64,000 nt of DNA. It comes from an uncultured Clostridia bacterium. Lineage in GTDB: Bacteria; Bacillota; Clostridia; Christensenellales; UBA1242. Location of the stretch: NCBI GenBank assembly GCA_944350265.1, contig CALVOG010000001.1:1-64000 (forward strand), read 5' to 3'. Below, in pieces: positions 8,705 through 18,340 of this stretch; position 1 is the first letter of the stretch, and every line of letters begins with the position of its first letter. The notes beneath the pieces were generated by a model. The model was not told where the DNA came from. It saw only the letters and a list, made by a program, of their open reading frames with translations, and ran no database searches. A program made the position numbers and the translations under genes.

Positions 8705-10117
8705 ATGAACATTTCGAAAAAAATGGAAAAAATTAAGAAAGAACTTCACTATTCGTTTGACGTGACAAGTCGCTTATTGACCAAAAATGGCGATGAGGTG
8801 GGGTTTATTTATCTCAAAAGTTTCACGGACAACCTTATTTTTTCGTCCGCCATATACGAGCCAATTTCCAAATGCGAAATTTTGACTTTTGAAAATATTA
8901 AAAATTTCATCCAATCCAACGATATAAAGGAGATTAAAGAGGGCGAAATTTTGGAAAACATAATGAAGGGCGCGGTGGTGGTTTTTTCAAGTTCATCGCC
9001 AAAAATCCTTTCCATTGACATACAAAAATTTAACGCCCGCGCGCCAAGTGAGCCTCCAACCGCACCCGTTATTCAAGGCCCGCGCGAAGGGTTCACTGAG
9101 GACATAAAAACCAACATCGGTCTCCTTCGAAAGCGCTTTTTTTCGCCGAATTTGGTGCTTAAAAACCTCTCTGTTGGCAAGGAAACAAAAACCACGGTTG
9201 TTGTGGCATACCTGCACGGCATCGCCGACCGAAAAGTGGTGAAAGAGGTTATGAAAAAATTAAAAAATATCGACACCGACGGCGTTGTGGACTCTTACTA
9301 CCTTATGCCATACCTCACTTCACGTCCAAATTCGCTTTTCAAGCAGATAGGCAACAGCGAGAAACCTGACATTGTTTCAGCCAAACTCTTGGAAGGTAGG
9401 GTGGCGATACTTGTTGACAACACGCCGATGGTTCTAACTCTTCCGTTTGTGATACTTGAAGAAATGCAAAACACGAACGACTACTACACGAACTACATCT
9501 ACGCGTCACTTTTGCGTTTTATTCGAATGATTGGTATCTTTCTCGCGTTACTCGGTCCTGGCGTTTATATTGCGCTTCAACTTTTTCATTACAATGTTTT
9601 GCCGATTAAATACCTCATCACCATTGCCGACTCAACGCAACAAATTCCGTTTACGCCGTTCATTGAAATTCTATTTATATCTTTACTATTTCAAATTTTG
9701 TATGAGGTCAGTTTGCGCCTTCCAAGTTATCTTGGGCTTGCAACATCGGTGGTGGGCGCACTTATTCTTGGTGACACGGGCGTGAAGGCGGGGCTTATTT
9801 CGCCACCAGCGGTGATTGTTGTGGCGATTGCAAAAATTGCGCTTTACACCATCCCTGAGCAGTCCGCGCAAACAACTGTTTTGCAGTTTATCTTCCTTGT
9901 TATTGGCGCTTCGGTGGGGCTTCTTGGGATTGTTGGCGGGCTTATATATGTTATCGCCTACCTTAACAGCATCGAAAACTTCGGCGCGCCATACCTTGCG
10001 CCATTTTCGCCGTTTATTATTAGCGACAATAAGGACGGAGTTGTTCGCGCTCCGCTATTAAATATGAAAACGCGCCCGAAATCTTTTCACACCGAAAATA
10101 TTAGGAGGCAAAAATGA
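8705..10117 (+). CDS. gerAA: Spore germination receptor subunit A (GerA family)
   Basis: The 470-residue A subunit of a GerA-type germinant receptor, located in the spore inner membrane. The N-terminal half (residues 1-245) is the soluble ligand-responsive region with hallmarks such as 'VVVAYLHGIAD' and 'YYLMPYLTSRPNSLF'. The C-terminal half carries the family's hydrophobic helices, including 'LLRFIRMIGIFLALLGPGVY' and 'LATSVVGALILGDTGVKAGL'. I start at ATG 8705, which has GAGGTGG upstream and lies shortly after a TATACT-like -10. The stop overlaps the start of the B subunit by four bases. The gene name is at family level; the specific receptor type and its germinant cannot be read from sequence. 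Confidence 0.92.
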   Translation: MNISKKMEKIKKELHYSFDVTSRLLTKNGDEVGFIYLKSFTDNLIFSSAIYEPISKCEILTFENIKNFIQSNDIKEIKEGEILENIMKGAVVVFSSSSPKILSIDIQKFNARAPSEPPTAPVIQGPREGFTEDIKTNIGLLRKRFFSPNLVLKNLSVGKETKTTVVVAYLHGIADRKVVKEVMKKLKNIDTDGVVDSYYLMPYLTSRPNSLFKQIGNSEKPDIVSAKLLEGRVAILVDNTPMVLTLPFVILEEMQNTNDYYTNYIYASLLRFIRMIGIFLALLGPGVYIALQLFHYNVLPIKYLITIADSTQQIPFTPFIEILFISLLFQILYEVSLRLPSYLGLATSVVGALILGDTGVKAGLISPPAVIVVAIAKIALYTIPEQSAQTTVLQFIFLVIGASVGLLGIVGGLIYVIAYLNSIENFGAPYLAPFSPFIISDNKDGVVRAPLLNMKTRPKSFHTENIRRQK

Positions 10118-11187
10118 AGTCGGTTAATGTTTACCAAACGGCGATTATGCTTTTTATCATCGTTTTTGCCAATAAAATTCTGCTTTTGCCGTCGCTTTTA
10201 TACCGAACCGCAAGCGCCGAAAGCGTGTTTTGTTACCTTATTGCCTTCACACTTGAAATCTTGCTTTTGACTCTATTTATCTTCCTTAAACGCAAATATT
10301 CCACCTCTTTTTCCTCGCTTATAAAGGCAAAACTTGGCAAAATCTCAATGGTAGTCTTTTATGTTTTACTGATGATTTTCTTCTTTTGTAAGTGCGTGCT
10401 TATCTATAACGTCACCTACATCTTTTTTAAGGACTTAATCTATAAAAACAGCGGAAGTTTTCTTTTTATTATTTGCTTTTTGCCGATAACAAATTACCTC
10501 GCTTTTTCCTCTTTTCGGGTGCTGGGGAGAACTTGTCAAATCTTTTTCCCAATAATTTTGGTGGTTTTAATTTTCTGCACTGTGACCTCGCTTGTTGGCG
10601 TCAACGACATTCCGCTCTTCTTCACCACGGGCGCGGGCGATGTGTTTTTGGCGACCATTAAGCATATTTCCTCTTTCGGCGATTTTGTTTTTCTCTTTGT
10701 GTTTATGGATAAGATTGAGTTCAAGGCGGGCGACGGCAAAAAGTTGTATTTTTTCGCGCTTATCGCCATTCTTTTCGTGCTTACGCTTGCGGTTGCGTTC
10801 TACTTTTCTTATACCTACACCTCTTTTATGCACCCATACGCCATTTTCGAAACGATGGGCAAGGTTAAAGACTATGGTGGACTTGGCAGAATTGACTCGG
10901 TGGCGGTGGTTTTGGTGATAATTTTAACCTATCTTCAAATGGCGATATATTTAAAATCCTTTGTTTGCTGTTTTTGTGAGGTTTTTCCAAAACTAAACAG
11001 CACCTATGCCCTCATTTCCTTCGACCTCACCTTTTTGGCGGTGGTCTATCTTCTTATTCGCAATTTGGAGAAAACGGTTTTGTATGCCGAAAGCGTTTTG
11101 CCGTATTTTTCGCTTATCTCCTTCTTCCTTGTGCCACTTTGCGCGATAATTTTCCTTGTCGCAAAAGATAAAAAGGAGGGCAAATGA
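10114..11187 (+). CDS. gerAB: Spore germination receptor subunit B (GerAB family permease)
   Basis: A 357-residue integral membrane protein of the GerAB/spore permease family, related to amino-acid transporters of the APC superfamily and thought to bind the germinant. About ten hydrophobic helices span the whole length with short loops, and residues 1-60 show the family start ('YQTAIMLFIIVFANKILLLP'). The ATG overlaps the gerAA stop as ATGA, with AGGAGGC upstream, and the stop overlaps the gerAC start in the same way, so the three are one translationally coupled operon. Confidence 0.92.
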   Translation: MKSVNVYQTAIMLFIIVFANKILLLPSLLYRTASAESVFCYLIAFTLEILLLTLFIFLKRKYSTSFSSLIKAKLGKISMVVFYVLLMIFFFCKCVLIYNVTYIFFKDLIYKNSGSFLFIICFLPITNYLAFSSFRVLGRTCQIFFPIILVVLIFCTVTSLVGVNDIPLFFTTGAGDVFLATIKHISSFGDFVFLFVFMDKIEFKAGDGKKLYFFALIAILFVLTLAVAFYFSYTYTSFMHPYAIFETMGKVKDYGGLGRIDSVAVVLVIILTYLQMAIYLKSFVCCFCEVFPKLNSTYALISFDLTFLAVVYLLIRNLEKTVLYAESVLPYFSLISFFLVPLCAIIFLVAKDKKEGK

Positions 11188-12590
11188 AAAAGTGGTTTTC
11201 ACATATTTTCAAAGTGCCGATGCTTTTAGTTCTCCTTTTCGTTGTGCTAATTTACGGCTTTCCTGCGCTTGGCAAGGACGCGGAGGTGGATGAATTTGCC
11301 ATTGTCACTGCGATTGGGCTTGATAGGGGTGAAAATGACGAGGTTGACCTCTCTCTTCTCACATTTATGCCCGTCGCTGAGCAAAACTTTAAAGAAAACT
11401 ATAAGGTTGTAAAGGCAAGCGGAAAGAGTGTGTTGGAGGCAATGGACTATGCGGGGCTATATCTCGGCAGAGAAATCGGGCTAAACCACGTGAAAATGGT
11501 GGTGATAAACGAGGATTATTTCACTGAAAACGCCTCGGTTGAGATGGACTACCTTGTGCGCGACAAAAGTTTGGCGCTTTCAACGTCCATTATCTGCACC
11601 GACGCGAAGGCGAGTGAGTTTTTGGACGCGGTGCAAAAAATGGACTCGTCAAGTTCAATAAAAGTGGACGATATCATCACTTTCAACAATAAATATATCT
11701 ATTCAACCGAGTCGACGTTTGAAAGTTTTTATAAGGGGCTTTACTCAAAAACGAAAAGTTCGCTTGTTTCCTTTATTTCGCTTGTTGATAATGCGGATGA
11801 GGGGCTTACTGCCGATTCAAGCGGTGGACAATCACAAAACGGCTCGCAAGGTGGGCAATCTTCGGGCGGAAGTGGACAATCGCAAAATGGGTCGCAAGGC
11901 GGGCAGCCAAACGGGCAAAGTCAATCTTCGAAAGGTGGACAAAAAGAGCAAGGCGAGGCTAATAAGTCCTCACAAAACGAAGAACAATCTCAAAATGGCG
12001 AGCAATCGCAAAATTCGTCGCAAGGCGGAGGAGGTGGCTCGCAAGGTGGGGCGCTTATAAACGACGGAAAATCAATTTTATGCAAAAACGCGCAAATGGT
12101 CGCTTCACTAAGTAACAACGATATGAAGAATATCAATCTTGCAAGCGGAGCGTTCAAAAAAGGCACGATTATCATTGAAAATTTCAGTGATGATGTGTTT
12201 AAGAACGCGCGCCTCACGTTCGACATTCAAAACATCAGCGTGCGAAGAAAAGTGCAGTTTAAAAACGGTCAGCCGATTGTTAATTTGTCGCTCAAACTTT
12301 ACGTCAAACTTTTGGAAGCAAAGGAAGAAGATTTGGAAATAAAGGAAAATATCGACATAAAAAACATCTCAAAAAAGGCGATTGATGCGCTTACGGAAAA
12401 GGTGAAATCGTCTATTGCGGACGGCATAAACTTGTTGCGAGAATATAGGTGCGACATCTTAAAAATTTACACCCTCTTAAACAACTCGCATCCTTTTGAA
12501 ACGAAAAAATTTATGGAAAGTTTGGAGGACGAGGGCAACTTTTTAAGTTCGGTAATTTTCAAAGTCAGCCCGCGCATATACTCGGTTTAA
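11184..12590 (+). CDS. gerAC: Spore germination receptor subunit C (Ger(x)C family), no lipobox
   Basis: The C subunit of the GerA receptor, 468 residues against about 370-400 in most members. Family motifs: 'EFAIVTAIGLDRGE' (about 33-46), 'EIGLNHVKMVVINEDY' and the C-terminal 'FKVSPRIYSV'. Two oddities are visible. The hydrophobic N-terminus ends in GFPALGKDAEVDE with no cysteine, whereas this subunit is normally a lipoprotein whose Cys precedes this point, so it is probably anchored by an uncleaved helix. Also, about 75 residues (roughly 213-290) are a low-complexity Gly/Ser/Gln/Asn insertion between two structured domains. Translationally coupled to gerAB. Confidence 0.9.
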   Translation: MKKWFSHIFKVPMLLVLLFVVLIYGFPALGKDAEVDEFAIVTAIGLDRGENDEVDLSLLTFMPVAEQNFKENYKVVKASGKSVLEAMDYAGLYLGREIGLNHVKMVVINEDYFTENASVEMDYLVRDKSLALSTSIICTDAKASEFLDAVQKMDSSSSIKVDDIITFNNKYIYSTESTFESFYKGLYSKTKSSLVSFISLVDNADEGLTADSSGGQSQNGSQGGQSSGGSGQSQNGSQGGQPNGQSQSSKGGQKEQGEANKSSQNEEQSQNGEQSQNSSQGGGGGSQGGALINDGKSILCKNAQMVASLSNNDMKNINLASGAFKKGTIIIENFSDDVFKNARLTFDIQNISVRRKVQFKNGQPIVNLSLKLYVKLLEAKEEDLEIKENIDIKNISKKAIDALTEKVKSSIADGINLLREYRCDILKIYTLLNNSHPFETKKFMESLEDEGNFLSSVIFKVSPRIYSV

Positions 12591-12725
12591 TAAAATTTTT
12601 GAAAAAAATATGCTTTTTTGTTGTGTTATTTTTTTGTTTGTGTTAAAATGAGTAGGAAACTTTGGCATATAATATGTGATTAATTAGTTTATATATATTA
12701 TATCAACTCATATAAAGGAGAATTT

Positions 12726-15011
12726 ATGGACGATAAAAAACAAGGCGGATTTAAAATTTCATACCTCATCATCTTTTTGGTGGTTGTTTTATTGTTCTGC
12801 CTTTTGTTTATTGATTTTGGTAACAACGGCAAGAGGGTGGGTTGGAGAGAGGCTTTGTCCTACGTTAAAAACGCAGTTGACACCACAACCGACGAACCGA
12901 AAGCAAGTTATGTCTATTTCCAAAACGGCACGGGCTACATCATTGTTGTGGGCAGTAACTACGCCGTAAACCAAGTGCCAGACTATTCCGATTATTATTT
13001 TAAATACGATTCCAGTATCAAGCAAAGATTTGACGAACTTTTCGCAAATAATGAGGAGATAAGTAACGCTGTTGGCACGGACTATGCGCCACCTGGCACC
13101 AATGTTTGGGATATCATCATTCCAATTCTCTATATTTGTTTTGCGGTGTTTGTCATTTGGATGATATATCGTATGATTGCAGGCGCAAACAAAGGTGCAA
13201 TGAGTTTTGGGAAAACCAAAGTGAAGTCCTATTCAATGTCGAAGGTGAAATTTGCCGATATCGCGGGTATGGACGAAGAAAAACAAGAACTTCAAGAGGT
13301 TGTGGAATTTTTGAAAAATCCAAAGAAATTCACAGACCTTGGCGCAAGAATACCAAAGGGTGTTTTGCTTGTTGGGCAACCAGGAACAGGTAAAACTCTT
13401 CTTGCCCGCGCGGTTGCTGGTGAAAGCAAGGTGCCATTCATTTCGATAAGCGGTTCCGATTTTGTGGAGATGTTTGTTGGCGTAGGTGCATCACGTGTTA
13501 GAGATTTGTTCGAGCAAGCAAAGAAAAACAAACCTTGCATTGTCTTTATCGACGAAATCGACGCGGTGGGGCGTCAAAGAGGCGCAGGTCTTGGTGGCGG
13601 AAATGACGAAAGAGAGCAAACCTTAAACCAACTTTTGGTGGAGATGGACGGTTTCGAGCCGAACGAGGGAATTATCGTGCTTGCAGCAACCAACCGTAGC
13701 GATGTTTTGGACCCAGCGCTTATGCGTCCAGGGCGTTTTGACAGGCAAATCTATGTTCACGTGCCAGATGTTAGAGGCAGAGAGGGAATTTTGAAAATTC
13801 ACGCGCGCAACAAACCTATTGATGACAGCGTTGACTTTACCGTGCTTGCAAGAATAACAAGCGGTTTCACGGGCGCTGATATTGAAAATATGCTTAACGA
13901 GGCGGCAATTTTGGCGGCGCGCGCTAATAGACCAAAAATCATTATGGAAGATATCACCGAGGGCATCAACAAGGTGATTATGGGACCTCAAAAGAAGAGC
14001 CGTGTCATCACCGAAAAGGAAAGAAAACTCACCGCTTATCACGAGGCTGGTCACACGATTATCGCTAAAAGTTTGAAGTATTGCGAGGATGTGCAGGAGG
14101 TGTCAATCATCCCTCGTGGAAGCGCGGGCGGTTACACTATGAGTAGACCAAACGACGACGACCTTATGATGAGTATCGGAAAGGCGAACGACGTTATCGC
14201 AATGAGTATGGGCGGGCGTATCGCTGAGGAATTAATCTTCAAAAACATCACAAGTGGTGCTTCAAGCGACATTCAACACGCCACAAAAATCGCTAGAGCT
14301 ATGGTGTACGAATGGGGTATGAGCAAAAAGTTGGGCTTCTTGGCGCTTTCGTCGAATGGCGAGGTGTTCATCGGCAGAGATTATCAAACAAGAAACAATT
14401 TCTCCGAAAAACTCGCGGGAATTGCTGACGACGAGATAATGGAAATCTTAAATTCCAACTATAAGCGCGCAAAAGAAGTGCTAACTGAAAAAATCGACCT
14501 CCTCCACGAACTTGCCAAACTTTTGATGGCAAGAGAAACCATCTACAAAGAAGAAGTTGATATGATTATGGCTGGCAAAACAAGCGAAGAAATTGTGGCT
14601 ATAATGGAGCAGAAGGATAAGGAGCGCAAGGAAAAAGAGGCAAAACAGCGTGAAGAGCAAAGTCGCTTCGAAAAACTCCGCACCTTTGAAACCAAACTTA
14701 AGGACGGCGAAAAACTTTTAAGCGAGGGTATCATCACAAAAGAAGAACTCGACATTGTGAAAAGAGAGTATGAGGCCTTCAAAAAGAGTTTGGAAGAAGA
14801 AAAAAATTCTCAAAGCACCGAAAATGCTGAAAAGACTGAAAAGGCGGAAGAAGAGAAAAAAGATTTAAAGGTGAGCACCGAGGAAAAAAAGAAACGACCA
14901 AGGTCAACCAAGGGGAGCGCTAAAACTGAAACGCCTAAAAAGCAGGCAAGTAAAGGTGAGAGCGAAACTCAAAAGGTTGAAAATAAAAATGATAAGAAGG
15001 ACGAAGAATAA
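12726..15011 (+). CDS. ftsH: ATP-dependent zinc metalloprotease FtsH
   Basis: A membrane-anchored AAA+ protease that extracts and degrades membrane and cytosolic proteins. Two transmembrane helices (about residues 11-29 and 131-150) enclose an outside domain. The AAA module has Walker A GQPGTGKT (217-224), Walker B IVFIDEID, pore-loop [17 protein letters not shown] and the second region of homology '[11 protein letters not shown]'. The zinc site is HEAGH near residue 439. At 761 residues it is longer than the usual 600-650: the extra tail after about residue 625 is charged, and within it '[20 protein letters not shown]' resembles a SHOCT-type short helical motif. ATG 12726 has AAAGGAG upstream. 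The stop codon overlaps the next start (TAATG). Confidence 0.97.
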   Translation: MDDKKQGGFKISYLIIFLVVVLLFCLLFIDFGNNGKRVGWREALSYVKNAVDTTTDEPKASYVYFQNGTGYIIVVGSNYAVNQVPDYSDYYFKYDSSIKQRFDELFANNEEISNAVGTDYAPPGTNVWDIIIPILYICFAVFVIWMIYRMIAGANKGAMSFGKTKVKSYSMSKVKFADIAGMDEEKQELQEVVEFLKNPKKFTDLGARIPKGVLLVGQPGTGKTLLARAVAGESKVPFISISGSDFVEMFVGVGASRVRDLFEQAKKNKPCIVFIDEIDAVGRQRGAGLGGGNDEREQTLNQLLVEMDGFEPNEGIIVLAATNRSDVLDPALMRPGRFDRQIYVHVPDVRGREGILKIHARNKPIDDSVDFTVLARITSGFTGADIENMLNEAAILAARANRPKIIMEDITEGINKVIMGPQKKSRVITEKERKLTAYHEAGHTIIAKSLKYCEDVQEVSIIPRGSAGGYTMSRPNDDDLMMSIGKANDVIAMSMGGRIAEELIFKNITSGASSDIQHATKIARAMVYEWGMSKKLGFLALSSNGEVFIGRDYQTRNNFSEKLAGIADDEIMEILNSNYKRAKEVLTEKIDLLHELAKLLMARETIYKEEVDMIMAGKTSEEIVAIMEQKDKERKEKEAKQREEQSRFEKLRTFETKLKDGEKLLSEGIITKEELDIVKREYEAFKKSLEEEKNSQSTENAEKTEKAEEEKKDLKVSTEEKKKRPRSTKGSAKTETPKKQASKGESETQKVENKNDKKDEE

Positions 15012-15694
15012 TGGAAGAAGTAAAGAATAACGACGAACTTTATGCAAAAATTGAAACCGAAAAACTTATCAAAGAAAAAAAGAAGAAAAACATCTTCACA
15101 ATCGTTTTTCTCGCGGTGGTTTTCGTGCTTGCGGTGGTTATTATCTGCCTTGCATCAATTCCACTTAATTTGAAACCAAGTTTTTTGAAAGATGAAAATA
15201 ATATCCGCATTGTTGAGATTAGAGTGAACGAAACCTCGACAAGCATTTTTAATGACGACACTCGAGAATTTAGCGAATTTAACAAGGTGCTTAACGACGC
15301 CTTCGGGCAAACCTATTTCTCGGCGCTTTTCAACGGCAGTTTAGGGAGCGTTAAGATAGTTGAGGGCGACGAAAATGGCGACTATTTAGAGGCGACAGAT
15401 TTTGTGAGCGATTTGAATAGTTATGTTAAATTTAACCTCATTAATAAAAAAAGCATAATCGTAAACGGCAAAGAATATTCTTCAAAGAAGCAAATAAAGG
15501 CAATACCTTTCACATTTACTGAGGTTTATTTGACACTTGACGACGAGGGCGGAATTGCCGATGCGTCTTTCTATGCGATTGTTGAGTATGTTGACGCCGA
15601 GGGCAACTCTCTTAAAGACGGCGAGTATGTTGTTGAAATAAGAACGAAGGGCGACACCTCAAAGATTGTTGAGCATTACACCGACGAGGAGTAA
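15011..15694 (+). CDS. Single-pass membrane protein coupled to ftsH, unknown
   Basis: A 227-residue protein I do not recognise. A short charged cytoplasmic N-terminus is followed by one hydrophobic helix (about residues 29-52) and about 175 residues outside, rich in Asp, Glu, Val and Ser as in beta-structured domains, with no cysteine pair. Its ATG shares a base with the ftsH stop codon (TAATG), so it is translationally coupled to ftsH. A role as an FtsH accessory or substrate-presenting factor is possible but is inference from this coupling only. Confidence 0.75.
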   Translation: MEEVKNNDELYAKIETEKLIKEKKKKNIFTIVFLAVVFVLAVVIICLASIPLNLKPSFLKDENNIRIVEIRVNETSTSIFNDDTREFSEFNKVLNDAFGQTYFSALFNGSLGSVKIVEGDENGDYLEATDFVSDLNSYVKFNLINKKSIIVNGKEYSSKKQIKAIPFTFTEVYLTLDDEGGIADASFYAIVEYVDAEGNSLKDGEYVVEIRTKGDTSKIVEHYTDEE

Positions 15695-16103
15695 GTTCAA
15701 ATTTTAAATAGATAGTCATTAAGCAATGTAATTAGAAACTAAAAAAGGGATTTTGCTTTTAGAGATTTTAAAAGTAGAATTCCTTTTATTTTGCCAGTTT
15801 TAAAGTTTACTTATCCTATTAAAAGTTTATTTATCCTTATAAAATGCTATTTTTTTAAAGCCCGATTATTCTTTTAAAAGCCCATTGCCTATTTTAAAAG
15901 CCAATTTATCTTTTGAAAAGGTTATTTATCCTTTGCTTATATGAAAATCTTACTTATTTTTTTGCTTATTTTAAAAGGTTATCTATCTTTTTCTTAATTT
16001 AAAGGGTTTATTTTTTTAACTATAAATTCGCTTCATTTATAACCACTTGAATTGTTCTATGAAAATGATAACGGCGTTAGTGCAATTTTTATCTTAACTT
16101 CTA
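15695..16103. repeat. Degenerate T-rich tandem repeats
   Basis: Many imperfect units of the form 'ttttaaaagcccatttatc' and 'aaaggttatttatcctttg', about 20-35 bp each, between about 15780 and 16020. No gene is supported in this stretch. Confidence 0.6.
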
Positions 16104-16132
16104 TTGACAAGCGAGGTGAAATGTGCTAATAT
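16104..16132 (+). promoter_or_regulatory. Consensus SigA-type promoter
   Basis: TTGACA (16104-16109), 17-bp spacer ending in TGTGC, TAATAT (16127-16132), ahead of the coiled-coil gene. Confidence 0.85.
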
Positions 16133-16151
16133 GCAAGGGAAGGAGAAGAAA

Positions 16152-16640
16152 ATGAACGAAATTTTACGCAAAAAAGAAAAGTTGAATGAAATGGTTGCAT
16201 TCTACGACGCACAAATTCGCGCCTTGCAAGCCGACCTTGCCAAAATCGATAAGGAAATTTTTATGAGTAAAAGGTGGATAAAGCACCTCAAAAAGGAAGT
16301 TTGCACGAACCAGTATGAGATTGAAAAGTGCGAAAAGTTGATTGCTGTTGACAACCAAATTATGAACAACATATCGGTGTATGGAGCGATTAATATGCAA
16401 GATAAGTTTGACGGTTTGGTTGAAGAACTCGACGAAACCATCGAGCGCAAGCAAAGGTTAGAGGCAGACGTTAAAAATGATGTTGAATATATCGACTTTG
16501 AAGAACGCGTCCTTATCGACAAAAAGATTAAGCGATTGGATGTTTTAAGTAAACTTGCAGAAGTCACAAAACATAAAAAAGACCTCACAAAAACAACGCG
16601 TAATCTCGGCAAAAGTAGGGTCCAAGAAAAAGCAGAATAG
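16152..16640 (+). CDS. Coiled-coil protein, unknown
   Basis: A soluble 162-residue protein made almost entirely of heptad-like charged helix, with Lys/Glu/Ile/Leu-rich stretches and no signal peptide or membrane helix. I start at ATG 16152, which has GGAAGGAG seven bases upstream; a TTG start at 16104 would overlap the -35 box. It has its own consensus promoter and no apparent partner. Function unknown. Confidence 0.7.
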   Translation: MNEILRKKEKLNEMVAFYDAQIRALQADLAKIDKEIFMSKRWIKHLKKEVCTNQYEIEKCEKLIAVDNQIMNNISVYGAINMQDKFDGLVEELDETIERKQRLEADVKNDVEYIDFEERVLIDKKIKRLDVLSKLAEVTKHKKDLTKTTRNLGKSRVQEKAE

Positions 16641-16874
16641 TTGAAAACTAGAAGTTAAGAAAGAAAACCTACTAAAAGTAAACCGTATTAAGGGAACAAA
16701 ACTTATTTATGTAAACCCACTAACTAAAAGGAGCGCCTTAAAAAGGAAACTTTTTTAGCAAAAAACGCATTAAGGAAATCTTATTAAGAAGGCGACTTAT
16801 AAAGAAAGAAAGCTTATAAAGAAAGCAGAAAACTTGAATAATTCTCAACTTTAAAAAAATATTCTTAAAAATGG
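16641..16874. other. Intergenic, degenerate A-rich repeats
   Basis: Short imperfect units such as 'ttaaaaaggaaac', 'gcattaaggaaatc' and 'ttataaagaaagaa'. No gene or clear regulatory site seen until the L10 promoter. Confidence 0.5.
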
Positions 16875-16903
16875 TTGACAAGACCATTTTTTTGTGCTAA
16901 AAT
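16875..16903 (+). promoter_or_regulatory. Promoter of rplJL
   Basis: TTGACA (16875-16880), 17-bp spacer ending in TGTGC, TAAAAT (16898-16903). Confidence 0.9.
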
Positions 16904-16909
16904 ATGCTC

Positions 16910-17034
16910 GTAAAAAATCTTCCAAAGACCGCAAGTGCCTTTTGGCGTAAACGTTTCGTGCTTGCCGAGGAAAAGAACATATGATATAGTTTTCCCTATC
17001 TCTGTGCCTTTTCCGTGGTTACAGAGATTTTTTA
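16910..17034 (+). promoter_or_regulatory. L10 leader (autoregulatory) with attenuator
   Basis: The leader has the conserved Firmicutes L10-leader sequence: 'CTTCCAAAGACCGCAAGTGC' (16919-16938) facing 'GTGCTTGCCGAGGAAA' (about 16959-16974), which form the kink-turn region bound by the L10-(L12)4 complex. It ends in a terminator with stem ATCTCTGT / ACAGAGAT and a T-run (16998-17034). Excess L10-L12 is expected to favour termination; the mechanism is known for the family and inferred here. Confidence 0.85.
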
Positions 17035-17070
17035 TTGAAACACAAAATAATCTTAAAAGGAGGGGACACA

Positions 17071-17586
17071 ATGAGTGCTAATTTTGAAGCTAAAAAACAA
17101 CTTGTTGAGGAAATTAAAGAAAAATTTTCCAAAGCAAAAACTCTCGCCTTTGTTGACTATCGTGGCATCAACGTTGACGAAGATACCGCAATGCGCAAAA
17201 TGTTCCGCGAGAACGGTTGTGAATACAAAGTTTACAAAAACCGCTTGATGTTGAAAGCACTTTCTGACCTTGGTATTGAGTGTTCTGCAAATTACTTTGA
17301 AGGCACCACCGCCGTTGCGATTGGTTATAATGATGAAGTCGCTCCTGCAAAAATTCTTTGCGACACCATCAACAAAACCAAAAAAATGGCTATCAAATTT
17401 GGAATTTTAAATGGAGTTAGCGTTTCGGCTAGCGACATTGAAGCGCTTTCAAAACTCCCATCAAAGGAAGAGTTGATTGCAAAACTTCTTGGAACTTTGA
17501 ACAATCCTATCACAGGACTTTGCAGAGTTCTTCAAGCTCCAACTCGTGGGCTTGCCGTTGCTTTGAATGCGATTGCAACGAAATAA
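17071..17586 (+). CDS. rplJ: 50S ribosomal protein L10
   Basis: Ribosomal stalk base protein that carries L12 dimers on the large subunit. At 171 residues it is typical; the N-terminal RNA-binding domain includes 'TLAFVDYRGINVDE' and 'YKVYKNRLMLKAL', and the C-terminal helix binds L12. ATG 17071 has a strong AAAGGAGGGG. Followed by rplL after 41 bases. Neither rplK-rplA upstream nor rpoBC downstream is present, so this pair is separated from the usual cluster. Confidence 0.97.
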   Translation: MSANFEAKKQLVEEIKEKFSKAKTLAFVDYRGINVDEDTAMRKMFRENGCEYKVYKNRLMLKALSDLGIECSANYFEGTTAVAIGYNDEVAPAKILCDTINKTKKMAIKFGILNGVSVSASDIEALSKLPSKEELIAKLLGTLNNPITGLCRVLQAPTRGLAVALNAIATK

Positions 17587-17627
17587 CAAAAATCGCAATT
17601 TAAAAAATTTTAAAAGGAGAAATTAAA

Positions 17628-18005
17628 ATGGCTGATATTAAAAATTTAGTTGAAGAAATTAAAAAATTGACTATTGTTGAGGTTTCTGACCTTGTTAAAG
17701 CATTAGAGGAAGAATTTGGTGTTTCTGCCGCTGCTCCTGTTGCTGTTGCCGCTGCTCCTGTTGCTGGCGCTGCTCCAGCCGCTGCTGAAGAAAAGACTGA
17801 ATTTAACGTATTTTTGAAAGAGGTTGGCGCTAACAAAATCGCTGTTATTAAAGTGGTTAGAGAAGTTACCGGTCTTGGACTTAGTGAGGCTAAGGCTGTT
17901 GTTGATGGCGCTCCAAAAATGGTTAAAGAAAACGTTCCAACTGCTGAAGCAAAAGAAATCGAAGGCAAATTCAAAGAAGCTGGCGCTGTTGTTGAATTGC
18001 AGTAA
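17628..18005 (+). CDS. rplL: 50S ribosomal protein L7/L12
   Basis: Stalk protein that recruits translation GTPases. It has the dimerisation domain (residues 1-30), an Ala/Pro hinge (about 33-52) and the globular domain with '[20 protein letters not shown]' and '[20 protein letters not shown]'. Length of 125 residues is typical. Good site AAAAGGAG before ATG 17628. Its hinge is encoded with GCT-rich codons, as in highly expressed genes. Confidence 0.97.
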   Translation: MADIKNLVEEIKKLTIVEVSDLVKALEEEFGVSAAAPVAVAAAPVAGAAPAAAEEKTEFNVFLKEVGANKIAVIKVVREVTGLGLSEAKAVVDGAPKMVKENVPTAEAKEIEGKFKEAGAVVELQ

Positions 18006-18041
18006 TTTAGCAAATATTCAAATCAAAATTTTGTGTTTCAA

Positions 18042-18105
18042 AAAATCCATCAGGCAATTTGAAGTGAATCCCAAAGAGGGCGCTTCAAACACTGGTGGAT
18101 TTTTA
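18042..18105 (+). terminator. Nested-stem terminator after rplL
   Basis: Outer stem AAATCCATCAG / CTGGTGGATTT enclosing a second stem TTTGAAGTG / CGCTTCAAA, followed by a T-run. The two-storey form is unusual for a terminator. Confidence 0.7.
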
Positions 18106-18109
18106 TTAA

Positions 18110-18340
18110 TCAACCATAAGCCTACGCAAAAACCTCATTGCCACTACCACCTTGCTACCACAGAAATCACATTGAAAGCACACCGTCGCTACCACATTGC
18201 TACCACAGAAAACACACTACCACCATAGAAACTATATTGCTACCACAAAAACCACATTGTCGCCACTCAAACTCCACTGCCTCCACAGTAATCGCGTTAC
18301 TACCACAAAAAACACTGTCACCATAGAAACCACATTGCAG
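18110..18340. repeat. Degenerate tandem repeat, C-rich ('accacattgctaccacagaa')
   Basis: About ten imperfect units of 20-25 bp built from 'ccacattgctaccacagaaa'. Units vary in length and sequence and there is no constant repeat/variable spacer pattern, so it is not a CRISPR array. An open frame across it is a by-product of the repeat. Confidence 0.7.

Noticed and set aside
18110..18340. Possible CRISPR array
   Set aside because: Units are degenerate, vary in length and have no constant repeat with unique spacers; no cas gene is nearby. The same applies to 55396-55710.
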